From: Profundibacter amoris
GTDB lineage: Bacteria; Pseudomonadota; Alphaproteobacteria; Rhodobacterales; Rhodobacteraceae
Direction of reading: 5' to 3'
Length of the DNA: 64,000 nt
Assembly (NCBI RefSeq): GCF_003544895.1
Contig: NZ_CP032125.1
Span: 1,750,001-1,814,000, forward strand
The translations under genes were made by a program, and so were the position numbers. The notes beneath the pieces were generated by a model. It saw only the letters and a list, made by a program, of their open reading frames with translations, made no database searches and was not told where the DNA came from. This document shows, piece by piece, positions 49,561-59,155 of the stretch; position 1 is the first letter of the stretch; every line of letters starts with the position of its first letter.

Positions 49561-50664
49561 ATGTGGAAGGTATGTATCATCGGTGGCGGTAAAATCGGCC
49601 AGACCATCGCCGCGTTTTTAGCGGAATCCCCGAATTACAGCGTGACAGTCGCCGACCGCGATCTGGAGGCACTGAAAGCCATCGACATGCCCGATGTGGC
49701 CATCACCCAGATGGACGCGGGCGACGCGGATGCGGTTGCAGCGGCGCTGGACGGCTTTGACGCGGTGATTTCCGCCGCCCCGTTTTTCCTGACCCCCACC
49801 ATCGCGGCGGGCGCCAAACGCGCCGGTGCGCATTATTTCGATCTGACCGAGGACGTGGCCTCGACCAACGCCGTGCGCGAACTGGCCGAAGGGGCCAACA
49901 CCGTGTTCATGCCGCAATGCGGCCTTGCACCGGGTTTTGTCGGCATTGCAGGTGCGCATCTGGCGGCGGATTTCGATGAAATCGACACGCTCAGCCTGCG
50001 GGTCGGGGCGCTGCCGCTCTACCCGACCAACGCGCTGAAATATAATCTGACGTGGTCAACCGACGGGTTGATCAACGAATATTGCAACCCTTGCGATGCG
50101 CTGGTGGATGGCAAGCTGGTAAAAACTGCGCCGCTGGAAGATCTGGAAATCCTGTCGGTGGACGGGGTGGATTACGAGTGCTTCAACACCTCGGGCGGTT
50201 TGGGCACTTTGGCCGAAAAACTGCAGGGCAAGGCGCGGTCGGTATCCTATCGCACCATCCGCTATCCGGGTCATCGCGACATCATCAAACTGATGCTGCA
50301 TGATCTGGGGTTGATCCGCAAACGCGATGTGATGAAGGACATCTTTGAATCCGCCCTGCCCCGCACCGATCAGGACGTTGTGCTGGTCTATTGCACCGCC
50401 ACCGGCCGCATTGGCGGCGAATTGCGCGAACGCTCCCTGATCAACAAAACCGTGGCCCGCAAGGTGAACGGCACCCACTGGGGCGCGATCCAGATCACCA
50501 CAGCTGCCGGCGTGACCGGCGTGGTCGATATGGTGCGCCGCGGGATGCTGGCGCAGGCAGGGTTCATCGCACAGGAAGAGGTAAGGTTGCCTGATTTTCT
50601 AAGCACCGAATTCGGCCAGCTATACACCCCCGGCGACATGACAGCATTGGAGAGCGCAGCATGA
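49561..50664 (+). CDS. Saccharopine dehydrogenase-family protein
   Basis: 367 residues from the ATG at 49561 (AGGAGA 7 nt upstream; ATG 49555 is less well placed). Rossmann motif [19 protein letters not shown], then [35 protein letters not shown] and [16 protein letters not shown], the Sacchrp_dh pattern. The family acts on saccharopine in lysine degradation, among other substrates. It overlaps the ALDH7-like gene by 4 bp (ATGA), which with the Lrp regulator supports a lysine/alpha-aminoadipate route. Confidence 0.8.
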   Translation: MWKVCIIGGGKIGQTIAAFLAESPNYSVTVADRDLEALKAIDMPDVAITQMDAGDADAVAAALDGFDAVISAAPFFLTPTIAAGAKRAGAHYFDLTEDVASTNAVRELAEGANTVFMPQCGLAPGFVGIAGAHLAADFDEIDTLSLRVGALPLYPTNALKYNLTWSTDGLINEYCNPCDALVDGKLVKTAPLEDLEILSVDGVDYECFNTSGGLGTLAEKLQGKARSVSYRTIRYPGHRDIIKLMLHDLGLIRKRDVMKDIFESALPRTDQDVVLVYCTATGRIGGELRERSLINKTVARKVNGTHWGAIQITTAAGVTGVVDMVRRGMLAQAGFIAQEEVRLPDFLSTEFGQLYTPGDMTALESAA

Positions 50665-52172
50665 ACAAGCAAGTGAACACAGCCCAAACCATTCTGGCCC
50701 GTCTGGGGCTGACTGCCGATGTTTTACAAGGCGGCAACCTGACAGTGACCTCGCCGGTGGATGGTGCCGAACTGGCCCATCTGGCCGAAACCGCCGATAT
50801 GGACGCGGTGATTGCCCGCGCCAAGGTGGCATTCAGGGACTGGCGCAACGTGCCCGCCCCGCGCCGTGGCGAGTTGGTGCGCCTGCTGGGCGAGGAGTTG
50901 CGTGCCGCCAAGGATGATCTGGGCGCGCTGGTGTCGTTGGAGGCAGGCAAAATCCTGTCCGAAGGCCAAGGCGAAGTGCAGGAAATGATCGACATTTGCG
51001 ATTTCGCCGTGGGGCAATCGCGGATGCTCTATGGCCTGACCATCGCGTCTGAACGGCCCGGCCACCGGATGATGGAAACATGGCACCCCGTCGGCCCTGT
51101 CGGCGTGATCAGCGCCTTCAACTTCCCCGTGGCAGTCTGGAGCTGGAACACAGCACTGGCCCTGATCTGCGGTAATCCGGTGATCTGGAAACCGTCCGAA
51201 AAGGCGCCCCTGTCGGCGCTGGCCTGTCAGGTGATTTTCGAGCGCGCCGTGAAACGGTTTGGCGAAGATGCGCCGGAAGGCCTGTCGCAAGTGGTGATCG
51301 GCGGCGCGGATGTTGGCGCGGCGATGGTGGCCTCCAAAGACGTTCCCGTAATCTCGGCCACCGGTTCGACCCGCATGGGCCGCGCGGTGGGGCCGGTGGT
51401 GGCCGAACGTTTCGGGCGCAGCATCCTTGAACTGGGCGGCAACAACGCGATGATCGTTGCGCCCTCGGCCGATCTGGACATGGCGGTGCGGGCGATCGTG
51501 TTTTCGGCGGTCGGCACGGCGGGGCAACGCTGCACCTCGCTACGTCGCCTGATCGTGCATGAAAGCATCCGCACCGAACTGGTGGCCAAACTGGTCAAGG
51601 CATACGCCAGTCTTCCCGTTGGCTCGCCGCTGGATCCGGCCACGCTGGTCGGCCCGCTGGTGGACATGGACGCGTTGAAAAATATGCAATCCGCGCTGGC
51701 CGCTGCCCGTGTGCAAGGTGGCGTTGTTCATGGCGGCGAACCCGTGACCGAAGGCGTTCCCGCCGGTGGCGCCTATGTGCGCCCCGCCATCGTGGACATG
51801 CCGGAACAAAGCGCCATCGTGCAGACCGAAACCTTTGCGCCGATCCTGTATGTGATGGGCTATAGTGATCTGGATCAGGCGATTGAAATGCAGAACGCGG
51901 TGCCCCAAGGGCTTTCCTCCTGCATCTTTACCCTGAACATGCGCGAGGCAGAGCGCTTTGTCTCGGATACCGGTTCGGACTGTGGCATTGCCAATGTCAA
52001 TATCGGCCCCTCGGGTGCTGAAATCGGCGGGGCGTTTGGCGGTGAAAAGGAAACCGGCGGCGGGCGTGAAAGCGGCTCGGACGCATGGAAAGCCTATATG
52101 CGCCGGCAGACCAACACGATGAATTTCAGTGACGAACTGCCACTGGCCCAAGGCGTGAAATTCGACATCTAA
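50661..52172 (+). CDS. ALDH7-type aldehyde dehydrogenase (likely alpha-aminoadipic semialdehyde/piperideine-6-carboxylate)
   Basis: 503 residues. ALDH core: [42 protein letters not shown], Glu in [19 protein letters not shown], catalytic Cys in [20 protein letters not shown], and [36 protein letters not shown], typical of the ALDH7 group (AmaB/antiquitin). It would oxidise the semialdehyde to 2-aminoadipate with NAD+. Next to the saccharopine-dehydrogenase-like gene. Confidence 0.82.
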   Translation: MNKQVNTAQTILARLGLTADVLQGGNLTVTSPVDGAELAHLAETADMDAVIARAKVAFRDWRNVPAPRRGELVRLLGEELRAAKDDLGALVSLEAGKILSEGQGEVQEMIDICDFAVGQSRMLYGLTIASERPGHRMMETWHPVGPVGVISAFNFPVAVWSWNTALALICGNPVIWKPSEKAPLSALACQVIFERAVKRFGEDAPEGLSQVVIGGADVGAAMVASKDVPVISATGSTRMGRAVGPVVAERFGRSILELGGNNAMIVAPSADLDMAVRAIVFSAVGTAGQRCTSLRRLIVHESIRTELVAKLVKAYASLPVGSPLDPATLVGPLVDMDALKNMQSALAAARVQGGVVHGGEPVTEGVPAGGAYVRPAIVDMPEQSAIVQTETFAPILYVMGYSDLDQAIEMQNAVPQGLSSCIFTLNMREAERFVSDTGSDCGIANVNIGPSGAEIGGAFGGEKETGGGRESGSDAWKAYMRRQTNTMNFSDELPLAQGVKFDI

Positions 52173-52174
52173 AC

Positions 52175-52284
52175 GTGTTGTCGGCTTATGCACAACACAT
52201 CAAACATTCTGCCCGGCGGCACCGCCGGGCAGCGCCCGATCCGCCCCCACGGGCGGGCGCTTTGCACCCACCCTCGGATCGGGC
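52175..52284. repeat. Three strong hairpins between convergent genes
   Basis: GTGTTGT/ACAACAC (52175-52181, 52192-52198); CTGCCCGGCGG/CCGCCGGGCAG, an exact 11-bp stem with CA loop (52209-52232); and GCCCGATCCG/CGGATCGGGC (52234-52243, 52275-52284) enclosing CCGCCC/GGGCGG. Between ALDH7 (plus) and the beta-oxidation gene (minus). No T-tracts. Confidence 0.65.
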
Positions 52285-52303
52285 ACACCCTTGTGGCTGA
52301 ACT

Positions 52304-54262
52304 TTATTCCATCCCCGCCATAAACATCGGCCCGCCGCGCCAGCGCGGAAAACCATAGCCGTTGACCATCACCACGTCTATTGCCTCGGGCGATTGCGCG
52401 ATGCCCTCGTCCAGAATTTTGCGCCCCTCGGACTGCATCACAGCGATGATCCGGCCCATGATTTCATCAGCGGATAACGGCTGTCGCGTGATCCCCTTGT
52501 CCGCACTGGCCTTTGTGATGATCCCTTCCACCAGAGGGTCCGGCGCGCCCTTGGGGTCGGAGGAATAGTCATACCACCCCGCCCCCGTCTTGCGCCCGAA
52601 CCGGCCCATCTCGCACAGTTGATCGGGAATATCGACATAGCGCATATCGGCAGGGCGCGTCGCCGCCTGCCGTTTGCGCATCGCCCAGGCAATATCCAGC
52701 CCCGCCATATCCTGCATCGCGAATATCCCCATGGCAAAGCCGAAATCGCGCATCGCCGCATCCACGTCCTGTGGCAGCGCGCCATCCTCGAGCATATAGT
52801 CACATTCGCGCCGATAGGCCGACATGATCCGGTTGCCGATAAACCCGTCGCAAACACCGGCAGGCACCGCGATTTTACCCAGCCGTTTGGCCAATGCAAA
52901 GCCCGTGGCCAGCACATCATCCGCCACCTTTGGCGGATGTACAATTTCCAGCAGCTTCATGATGTAGGCAGGTGAAAAGAAATGCAGACCCAGCACGCGG
53001 GACGGGTCCGCCACCGCCCCGGCGATTTCGGCAATATCCAGATAGGATGTATTGGTGGCCAGCACCGCATCGGGTCTTGTGGCCACATCCAGCCGGGTGA
53101 ACACATCCTTTTTCACCGCCATATCCTCGAACACAGCCTCGATCACCAGATCGGCATTGCCAAGGGCGGCGTAATCGGTCGCACCGCTGAAATTGCCCTG
53201 CATCCGCATCAGGGTATCGGCATCAATCAACCCGCGTTTGTGGCTTTGGGCCAGGGTAATTTGCACCCGCTCCTGCCCCGCGCCGAGGCTGTCGTCATCC
53301 CGTTCCAGCATCACCACACGAAGGCCCGCCAGCAGACAGGCCGCAACGATCCCCGCCCCCATGGTGCCGCCGCCGATCACACCGATTTCGTCAAAGGGAC
53401 GTGGCTTGACCCCTTTCAGGCACGGCATTTTTCCGGCGGATCGTTCGGCAAAGAAGATATGGCGCAAGGCCAGTGATTGTGGATCATCCTTTAGCTGAAA
53501 GAACAATTCACGCTCTTTCGCCAGCGCCTGATCCGCGGGCAAAGCCAGCGCGTTTTCCAGCGCCGTGATCGCCGCCAGCGGCGAATTCTGCCCGCGCGCC
53601 CGTTTGGCAATCGCCGCTTTTTGCGCCTCCCACTTATCACTGTCCGGCTGTGCCACGTCCCGCGCCATCAAAGGTGTAGCCACCTTGTCCAATGCCTCGG
53701 CCTTGGCAAACTCCAGCGCCGCCTGGGTCAGATCGCCGTCCACAATCCGGTCCACCAGCCCCATTGCCAATGCCTTGTCCGCCGAGACCATTTTGCCACC
53801 CGCAATCATCTCCAGCGCCGCCGATGCCCCGACCAGTCGCGGAAGGCGCACGGTGCCGCCTGCGCCGGGGATCAGGCCCAGATTGACCTCGGGCAGGCCC
53901 AGTCTGGCCGAGGGGTCCGCCAGCCGGAACCGGCACCCCAACGCCACCTCAAGCCCCCCGCCCAAAGCGGTACCATGCAGCGCCGCGATCCACGGCTTTG
54001 TCGCTCCCTCGATCATATCGATCACATCAGGCAAATGCGGTTTCTGTGGCGTTTGGCCAAATTCCCGCACATCGGCCCCGGCAATAAAGGTGCGCCCCGC
54101 GCATAGCAGCACAACGGCCCGCACATCCGCATCCGCTTCGGTTTGCGGCACGGCGTCGGCCAGCCCCTGCCGCACCGCTTGCGACAGCGCGTTCACCGGT
54201 GGATTGTCGATGGTGACGGTGGCGATGCCACCCTGAGTGCTGATTGTTACCGGCTGTGTCAT
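52304..54262 (-). CDS. Bifunctional enoyl-CoA hydratase/3-hydroxyacyl-CoA dehydrogenase
   Basis: 652 residues from the ATG at 54262 with AGGGGG upstream; the frame reaches 54316 without family support. N-terminal crotonase domain (1-190): [25 protein letters not shown] and [25 protein letters not shown]. Then an NAD-binding domain at about 285 ([31 protein letters not shown]) and two C-terminal 3HCDH domains ([31 protein letters not shown]). FadJ/FadB-type beta-oxidation enzyme; it may also serve amino-acid catabolism given its neighbours. Confidence 0.9.
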   Translation of the reverse strand: MTQPVTISTQGGIATVTIDNPPVNALSQAVRQGLADAVPQTEADADVRAVVLLCAGRTFIAGADVREFGQTPQKPHLPDVIDMIEGATKPWIAALHGTALGGGLEVALGCRFRLADPSARLGLPEVNLGLIPGAGGTVRLPRLVGASAALEMIAGGKMVSADKALAMGLVDRIVDGDLTQAALEFAKAEALDKVATPLMARDVAQPDSDKWEAQKAAIAKRARGQNSPLAAITALENALALPADQALAKERELFFQLKDDPQSLALRHIFFAERSAGKMPCLKGVKPRPFDEIGVIGGGTMGAGIVAACLLAGLRVVMLERDDDSLGAGQERVQITLAQSHKRGLIDADTLMRMQGNFSGATDYAALGNADLVIEAVFEDMAVKKDVFTRLDVATRPDAVLATNTSYLDIAEIAGAVADPSRVLGLHFFSPAYIMKLLEIVHPPKVADDVLATGFALAKRLGKIAVPAGVCDGFIGNRIMSAYRRECDYMLEDGALPQDVDAAMRDFGFAMGIFAMQDMAGLDIAWAMRKRQAATRPADMRYVDIPDQLCEMGRFGRKTGAGWYDYSSDPKGAPDPLVEGIITKASADKGITRQPLSADEIMGRIIAVMQSEGRKILDEGIAQSPEAIDVVMVNGYGFPRWRGGPMFMAGME

Positions 54263-54343
54263 GCGCGTTCCCCCTGCTTTTGCCAAAGGGGTAGCCAAGG
54301 ACCGATGACTAATCAAGCATCAAAGAGTTGTGGCCACATTACA

Positions 54344-54456
54344 GGCAATGGGCAACTGTGCTTTTGCCCATTTGCCTATGTCACGCGTAAAGGGAATGGT
54401 GCACCCGGCAAGATATACTTCGAACGTCGGATGCTCTCATCGTTTCTGCGAAACGA
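54344..54456. repeat. Hairpins and an att-like 11-bp repeat before the island
   Basis: GGCAATGGGCAA (54344-54355) pairs with TTGCCCATTTGCC (54364-54376) with one bulge. TCGTTTC-TGC-GAAACGA lies at 54440-54456. Between them TGGTGCACCCG (54397-54407) repeats exactly the end of the tRNA fragment at 54511-54521, and TTCGAACG follows both copies. The 250-bp gap has no supported protein frame. Confidence 0.5.
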
Positions 54457-54510
54457 CTGCCGCCCAGCAATTTTATCTAAAGATGGTTGGCCCTTCAAAC
54501 GAAAGGTCTG

Positions 54511-54554
54511 TGGTGCACCCGTCGCGATTCGAACGCGAGACCTCTGCCTTTGGA
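54511..54554 (-). other. tRNA 3'-half fragment (integration scar)
   Basis: On the minus strand it reads from an anticodon-loop-like CTCCAAA through GGCAG, variable AGGTC, T-stem TCGCG, loop TTCGAAT, CGCGA, acceptor CGGGTGC, then ACCA. The T-arm pairs perfectly, but the 5' half is missing: the bases before it are the end of an integrase. The acceptor and stem sequence suit an Arg tRNA (CCG-type), not Trp; this is recall, not a search. Such fragments mark islands inserted in tRNA genes. Confidence 0.75.
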
Positions 54555-54556
54555 GA

Positions 54557-54887
54557 TTAGCTTTCTTCTGGATCATTTTTCTTTCCTTTCAATCTGTTAA
54601 ACGCTAATTCGGATTCTGCTTGTACGCGACTTGTACGGATAGCTTGATGTACTTTATCTTCGGCATCATCCGAATGAGCGTAGGTTTTTAAACAACATTT
54701 GAGAGTCGGCCCAGCGTCCGACTTTGGCAACCGTGACGGCATCAAGTCCTTGCCGGACCATCATTTCGGTGCCAAACCCATGCCGCCCTGCCGCATGAGG
54801 CATAATTCTGTCGATCTCGGCTTTATCGCACACCCGCTTCCATGTTTTATAAACGCTATCGCGGCGGTGGTAACCAAACAGCTTATA
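54557..54887 (-). pseudogene. Tyrosine integrase remnant (C-terminal part)
   Basis: Residues after the IS boundary read YKLFGYHRRDSVYKTWKRVC, then MPHAAGRHGFGTEMMVRQGLDAVTVAKVGRWAD with the HxxR-type box II. At MLFK the frame slips: five A (minus strand, about 54689) should be four to continue as KTYAHSDDAEDKVHQAIRTSR with the nucleophilic Tyr, ending with TAA at 54557, two bases from the tRNA fragment. The N-terminal two thirds are gone, cut by the IS. The element can no longer excise by its own integrase. Confidence 0.8.
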
Positions 54888-55021
54888 AGTATTAGTTCCG
54901 ACTTCATCTGACACCGCCCCCAATTTCAGCGAACTGAACTGGGAGCGGCGCGCCCATTGATAAGGGCGGTGGTTACCGTTTTGATGGTGGTGCACACCAA
55001 CCACAAAACGAGGAAACCACA

Positions 55022-56093
55022 ATGTTGAATACTAACGAGAAGATCATCAAACACAAAGTCGGCTTGCTGAACCTTGCCGAAGAGCTGGGCAACGTGTCCA
55101 AAGCCTGCCAAGTGATGGGCATGTCCCGGGATACATTTTATCGCTACAAATCGGCGGTGGATGATGGCGGGGTCGAGGCATTGTTCGAGCGGACCAGACG
55201 CAAGCCCAACTTGGCCAATCGGGTCGATCAGGCCACCGAAGATGCGGTCATCAAATCGGCCACGGATTTTCCGGCTTACGGACAAGCACGCATGTCCAAC
55301 GAATTGCGTAAACTGGGAGTGTTTGTTTCCCCATCCGGCGTCAGGTCGATCTGGCTGCGTCACGATCTGGCCAACTTCAAGAACCGGCTGAAAGCTCTGG
55401 AAGCCAAGGTGGCCGAGGAAGGCGGCATCCTGACCGAGGCGCAGGTGCAGGCTCTTGAGAAGAAGAAACTGGACGATGAAGCCTGCGGTGAGATCGAAAC
55501 AGCCCACCCTGGCTATCTGGGCTCGCAGGACACTTTTTACGTGGGCACCTTGAAGGGTGTTGGCCGCGTTTACCAACAAACCTTTGTTGACACGTATTCC
55601 AAGGTTGCCCACGCCAAGCTTTATACCACCAAAACACCGATCACGGCAGCGGACATGCTGAACGACAAAGTGTTGCCATTCTATGAAGAACACGGCCTGC
55701 CGGTGCTGCGCATCCTGACGGATCGCGGTACGGAATATTGCGGGCGGGTCGACAAACACGACTACCAGCTCTTCTTGGCAATCAATCACTGCCCGGCAGT
55801 GCATGTTTACATGCACGAGAGGGGATATCGACCACACCAAAACCAAGGTGAAATCACCGCAAACCAACGGCATCTGCGAGCGGTTCCACAAGACGATCTT
55901 GCAGGAATTTTACCAGATTACATTTCGCAAAAAGCTTTACGAAACCGTTGAGGCCTTGCAGGCCGATCTGGATGAATGGATCGACTTCTACAACACTGAA
56001 CGAACTCATCAGGGAAAAATGTGTTGCGGCAGAACGCCGTTTCAGACCATGATTGAGGGCAAAGATATTTGGAAGGAAAAGTTCGTGAACTGA
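55022..56093 (+). pseudogene. IS481-family transposase interrupted by a 37-bp palindromic insert
   Basis: First frame: N-terminal HTH (LAEELGNVSKACQVMGMSRDTFYRYK) and DDE integrase core with FVDTYSKVAHAKLYTTKTPITAADML and ILTDRGTEYCG. It runs through YQLFLAIN, then enters an insert (55787-55823). The expected continuation DIDHTKTKVKSPQTNGICERFHKT with the last catalytic Glu is in another frame to 56093. Removing the 37 bp joins both frames. Inactive as it stands. Confidence 0.85.
55787..55823. repeat. 37-bp palindromic insert in the transposase
   Basis: Contains CACTGC-CCG-GCAGTG (55787-55801) and, overlapping it, GTGCATGT-TT-ACATGCAC (55799-55816), then GAGAGGG. The insert lies between the codons for AIN and DIDH, which are adjacent in the family. 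Double-hairpin shape recalls small palindromic mobile repeats. Confidence 0.65.
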
Positions 56094-56154
56094 ATTTGAC
56101 CTGACAAATGCCGCCAGAAAAACGGTAACTGTCAGATCAGGTCTGAACCACTAC

Positions 56155-56320
56155 ATATGAGCCTACAAAGCACCACTCACTAGACGAAACAGGTCAGCCA
56201 ACAGACCTGCCTGCTACTCAAGGGCGGCGACGGTCGGATTTCATTACACCAGTTCCTAAATCGAAGACTAAAAAGTCCCAAGATGCTCAAAAAGAACTGG
56301 GGCTTTCCAATCAACCAGAT
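56155..56320 (+). other. Orphaned N-terminal coding stretch of the Res-like gene
   Basis: The frame of the gene at 56321 continues upstream: TYEPTKHHSLDETGQPTDL, then RRRSDFITPVPKSKTKKSQD. This matches the usual N-terminal pattern of this Res family (YEP..HW.LDE.GQPT, RR...FI.PIPKPKK; recalled). It has no start codon and begins exactly at the IS end, so about a dozen first residues and the promoter were lost. Confidence 0.7.
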
Positions 56321-59155
56321 GTGTCCACAGATCACCAAGAATATGATGTTTCTCGACTTATAAATGAAATTCGTACACATGTCGCTAATTGGAGAAGACT
56401 GCCAAATCCAAATGATTGGAACGTAACCCCAACAACAGCAAAGCTGCTTCGCCACTGGCGCGACAAAAATAATTTCCAAGGAATTCGACCTTTCTTTTGT
56501 CAGGTTGAAGCTGTCGAGACAATTATTTGGTTAACCGAGGTCGCGCCAAAACAGAAAACTCACAAATGGATTTGGGATCAGCTAAAGTCGGCAAACAAAG
56601 ATGCCAATCCAGAGTTGATACGCCTTGCCATGAAAATGGCGACGGGTGCTGGAAAAACAACAGTCATGGCAATGATCATTGCATGGCAAACACTAAATGC
56701 AGTGCGTTCGCCAACAAGCAAGAATTTCACTCGTGGCTTCCTGCTTGTTGCTCCGGGGATCACAATTCGTGACCGCCTGCGCGTGCTACTCCCCAACGAT
56801 CCCGATAGCTATTACAAAACCCGTGATTTGCTTCCCGCCGACATGCTTTCAGAAATGGGTAAAGCAAAAATTGTCATCACCAATTACCATGCATTCGGAT
56901 TGCGCGAAAAACTTGAAACCAACAAGGTTGGACGCTCAATGCTCCAAGGGCGTGGCGACGAATTGCAAACAACTGAATCCGAAGGCGAAATGATAAGAAG
57001 AGTCGCTAAAGACCTGATGGGATTGAAGAATATCATTGTAATAAATGACGAAGCACACCACTGCTATCGGGAAAAGCCAAACAATGAAAGCGTCGATGAT
57101 CTGACCGGGGATGAAAAGAAACATGCCCAACAGGAAAACAAAGCCGCACGGCTCTGGATCAACGGCCTTGAGGCATTCAAACGCAAACTGGGCGTTCGTG
57201 CCGTTTATGACCTGTCAGCCACTCCGTTCTTCCTATCGGGTTCCGGATATGCTGAAGGCACGCTTTTCCCGTGGGTGGTTAGCGATTTTTCTCTGATGGA
57301 CGCCATTGAATGCGGGATTGTCAAACTCCCTCGCGTCCCGGTATCCGACAACCATATTGCGATCAGCGACATGCCCGTATTTCGTGATCTCTGGACCCAT
57401 ATTGGCAAAGACATGCCAAAGAAAGGGCGTGGGGCCGGTTTGGAGCCAGACCCGAATGACCTGCCCGACAAATTGAAAACCGCCCTAAACGCGCTTTACT
57501 CGCATTACAATGAAACCAATGACGCTTGGGAACGAGCAGGCATTGATATTCCGCCCGTTTTCATCGTTGTCTGCAATAACACGGCCACGTCAAAACTGAT
57601 CTATGACTGGATCGCCGGGTGGCAGCGACCAAATGAAGACGGCGATTTGGTTTTCAAGCAAAACGGCTCACTTGAACTATTCCGCAACTTTGATGAACAT
57701 GGCAATCCAATTGCGCGCCCTCCGACGCTGCTGATCGACTCCATGCAGCTGGAATCCGGCGAGGCGCTGGACAAAAATTTCCGCAAAATGGCCGAAGTTG
57801 AAATTGCGCAATTCAAGAGTGAAATGGCCCAACGGGACGGGGCTGCCAGCAGTAGCGAAATCAGCGATTCTGAACTACTGCGCGAGGTCATGAATACCGT
57901 TGGCAAAAAAGGCCGCTTGGGCGAACAAATCCGCTGCGTTGTTTCAGTTTCGATGCTGACCGAGGGCTGGGATGCCAATAACGTCACCCATATCCTTGGG
58001 GTGCGGGCATTTGGCACCCAACTGCTGTGCGAACAGGTGGTGGGGCGCGGTTTACGCCGTCTGTCTTATCAACTAAATGACGATGGGCTGTTTGATGTGG
58101 AATATTCCGATATTCTGGGTATCCCGTTTGATTTCACTGCCAAACCACAGGTCGCCAAACCCAAAGCACCAAAGCAAACCGAACATATCCGTGCCATCCC
58201 CGAACGTGCCGATCAGGAAATCATCTTCCCCCGTGTGGTTGGTTACCGGGTTGAACTGCCCGAGGAACGCCTGACCGCCACGTTCACCGCAGATTCATCG
58301 CTTACCCTTGATCTTGAGGCGATAGGCCCGGGCAAAACCCGCCTAGAAGGGATCGTCGGCGAAGGCGTTACCATTTCGGCGGCCGAGGCTAAAAACAAAC
58401 GCCCCTCAACCATTGCGTTTGAATTGGCCCGCACCCTGATGGTGACCCGTTTCAAAGACGATAATGGTGATCCAAAGATGCACCTGTTTGGCCAGCTCAA
58501 ACGCATCTGCCGCGAATGGATCAATGGTGGCTGGCTGACCTGCCCCGAAGGCACAGGCGCTTGGATGCTGGAATACCCGTCAGTGTCCGGCCAAGCCTGC
58601 GAGCGTATTTATAACGCCATCATCAACGCGCAAGACCAAAAACCTGTGGTCAAGGCTGTGCTCGATCCCTACAACGCCTCCGGCTCGACCCGCTTTGTCA
58701 GCTTTCAAACCACCAAAGCCACCTATCGCACCGATGCCAGCCGCTGCCATATTAACTATGTGGTGCTTGACAGCTCGTGGGAGGAAGAAATGGCGCGGGT
58801 GGCCGAGGATCACCCGAATGTCATCCGCTATGTTAAAAATCAGGGCATGGGCTTTGAAATCCCTTACAAAGACGGGGCCACTTCGCGGGTTTATATCCCC
58901 GATTTCATTATTGATCTGGACGACGGCAACGGGCCGGATGACCCACTGCACCTGATTGTCGAAATCAAGGGGTATCGCAATGAAAACGTTAAGGTGAAAT
59001 CCGAAACCACCAAACAAAAATGGATCAAAGGCGTCAATAACCTTGGCCATTATGGCCGCTGGCAGTTTGCCGAATTCCAAAGCGCACAACTGATCGAAAC
59101 CGAATTTCGCGCCTTGATTGACGCGGCATTGAACAAATCAAAAGGGCATAAATAA
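56321..59155 (+). CDS. Type III-like restriction helicase-nuclease (BPTD_3080-type Res), 5'-truncated
   Basis: 944 residues from a GTG at 56321 with no good ribosome site. SF2 helicase: Walker A MATGAGKTTVMAMIIAW (about 105), DEAH in VINDEAHHCYRE (about 242), motif III VYDLSATPFFLSG, motif VI LTEGWDANNVTHILGVRAFGTQLLCEQVVGRGLRR (about 560). The C-terminus holds a PD-(D/E)xK nuclease: VYIPDFIIDL and HLIVEIKGYR (about 860-885). Its ATGG junction overlaps the Mod start. The real N-terminus was cut off by the IS, so expression is doubtful unless driven from the IS. Confidence 0.82.
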   Translation: MSTDHQEYDVSRLINEIRTHVANWRRLPNPNDWNVTPTTAKLLRHWRDKNNFQGIRPFFCQVEAVETIIWLTEVAPKQKTHKWIWDQLKSANKDANPELIRLAMKMATGAGKTTVMAMIIAWQTLNAVRSPTSKNFTRGFLLVAPGITIRDRLRVLLPNDPDSYYKTRDLLPADMLSEMGKAKIVITNYHAFGLREKLETNKVGRSMLQGRGDELQTTESEGEMIRRVAKDLMGLKNIIVINDEAHHCYREKPNNESVDDLTGDEKKHAQQENKAARLWINGLEAFKRKLGVRAVYDLSATPFFLSGSGYAEGTLFPWVVSDFSLMDAIECGIVKLPRVPVSDNHIAISDMPVFRDLWTHIGKDMPKKGRGAGLEPDPNDLPDKLKTALNALYSHYNETNDAWERAGIDIPPVFIVVCNNTATSKLIYDWIAGWQRPNEDGDLVFKQNGSLELFRNFDEHGNPIARPPTLLIDSMQLESGEALDKNFRKMAEVEIAQFKSEMAQRDGAASSSEISDSELLREVMNTVGKKGRLGEQIRCVVSVSMLTEGWDANNVTHILGVRAFGTQLLCEQVVGRGLRRLSYQLNDDGLFDVEYSDILGIPFDFTAKPQVAKPKAPKQTEHIRAIPERADQEIIFPRVVGYRVELPEERLTATFTADSSLTLDLEAIGPGKTRLEGIVGEGVTISAAEAKNKRPSTIAFELARTLMVTRFKDDNGDPKMHLFGQLKRICREWINGGWLTCPEGTGAWMLEYPSVSGQACERIYNAIINAQDQKPVVKAVLDPYNASGSTRFVSFQTTKATYRTDASRCHINYVVLDSSWEEEMARVAEDHPNVIRYVKNQGMGFEIPYKDGATSRVYIPDFIIDLDDGNGPDDPLHLIVEIKGYRNENVKVKSETTKQKWIKGVNNLGHYGRWQFAEFQSAQLIETEFRALIDAALNKSKGHK

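Larger units (their letters stand above)
54888..56154 (+). mobile_element. IS481-family insertion sequence
   Basis: Ends inferred from an imperfect inverted repeat: the left GTTCCGACTTCATCTGACA (54895-54913) matches GTTCAGACCTGATCTGACA read in from the right end at 56154, 15 of 19 or so. Sub-terminal TTACCGTTTT is also inverted at both ends (54973, 56127). One transposase gene inside. No target duplication is visible because the flanks belong to different genes. Confidence 0.65.

Noticed and set aside
54511-54554. A functional tRNA-Trp gene, from the CCA in the loop
   Set aside because: There is no 5' half or D-arm, and the acceptor CGGGTGC does not suit the usual alphaproteobacterial Trp tRNA.
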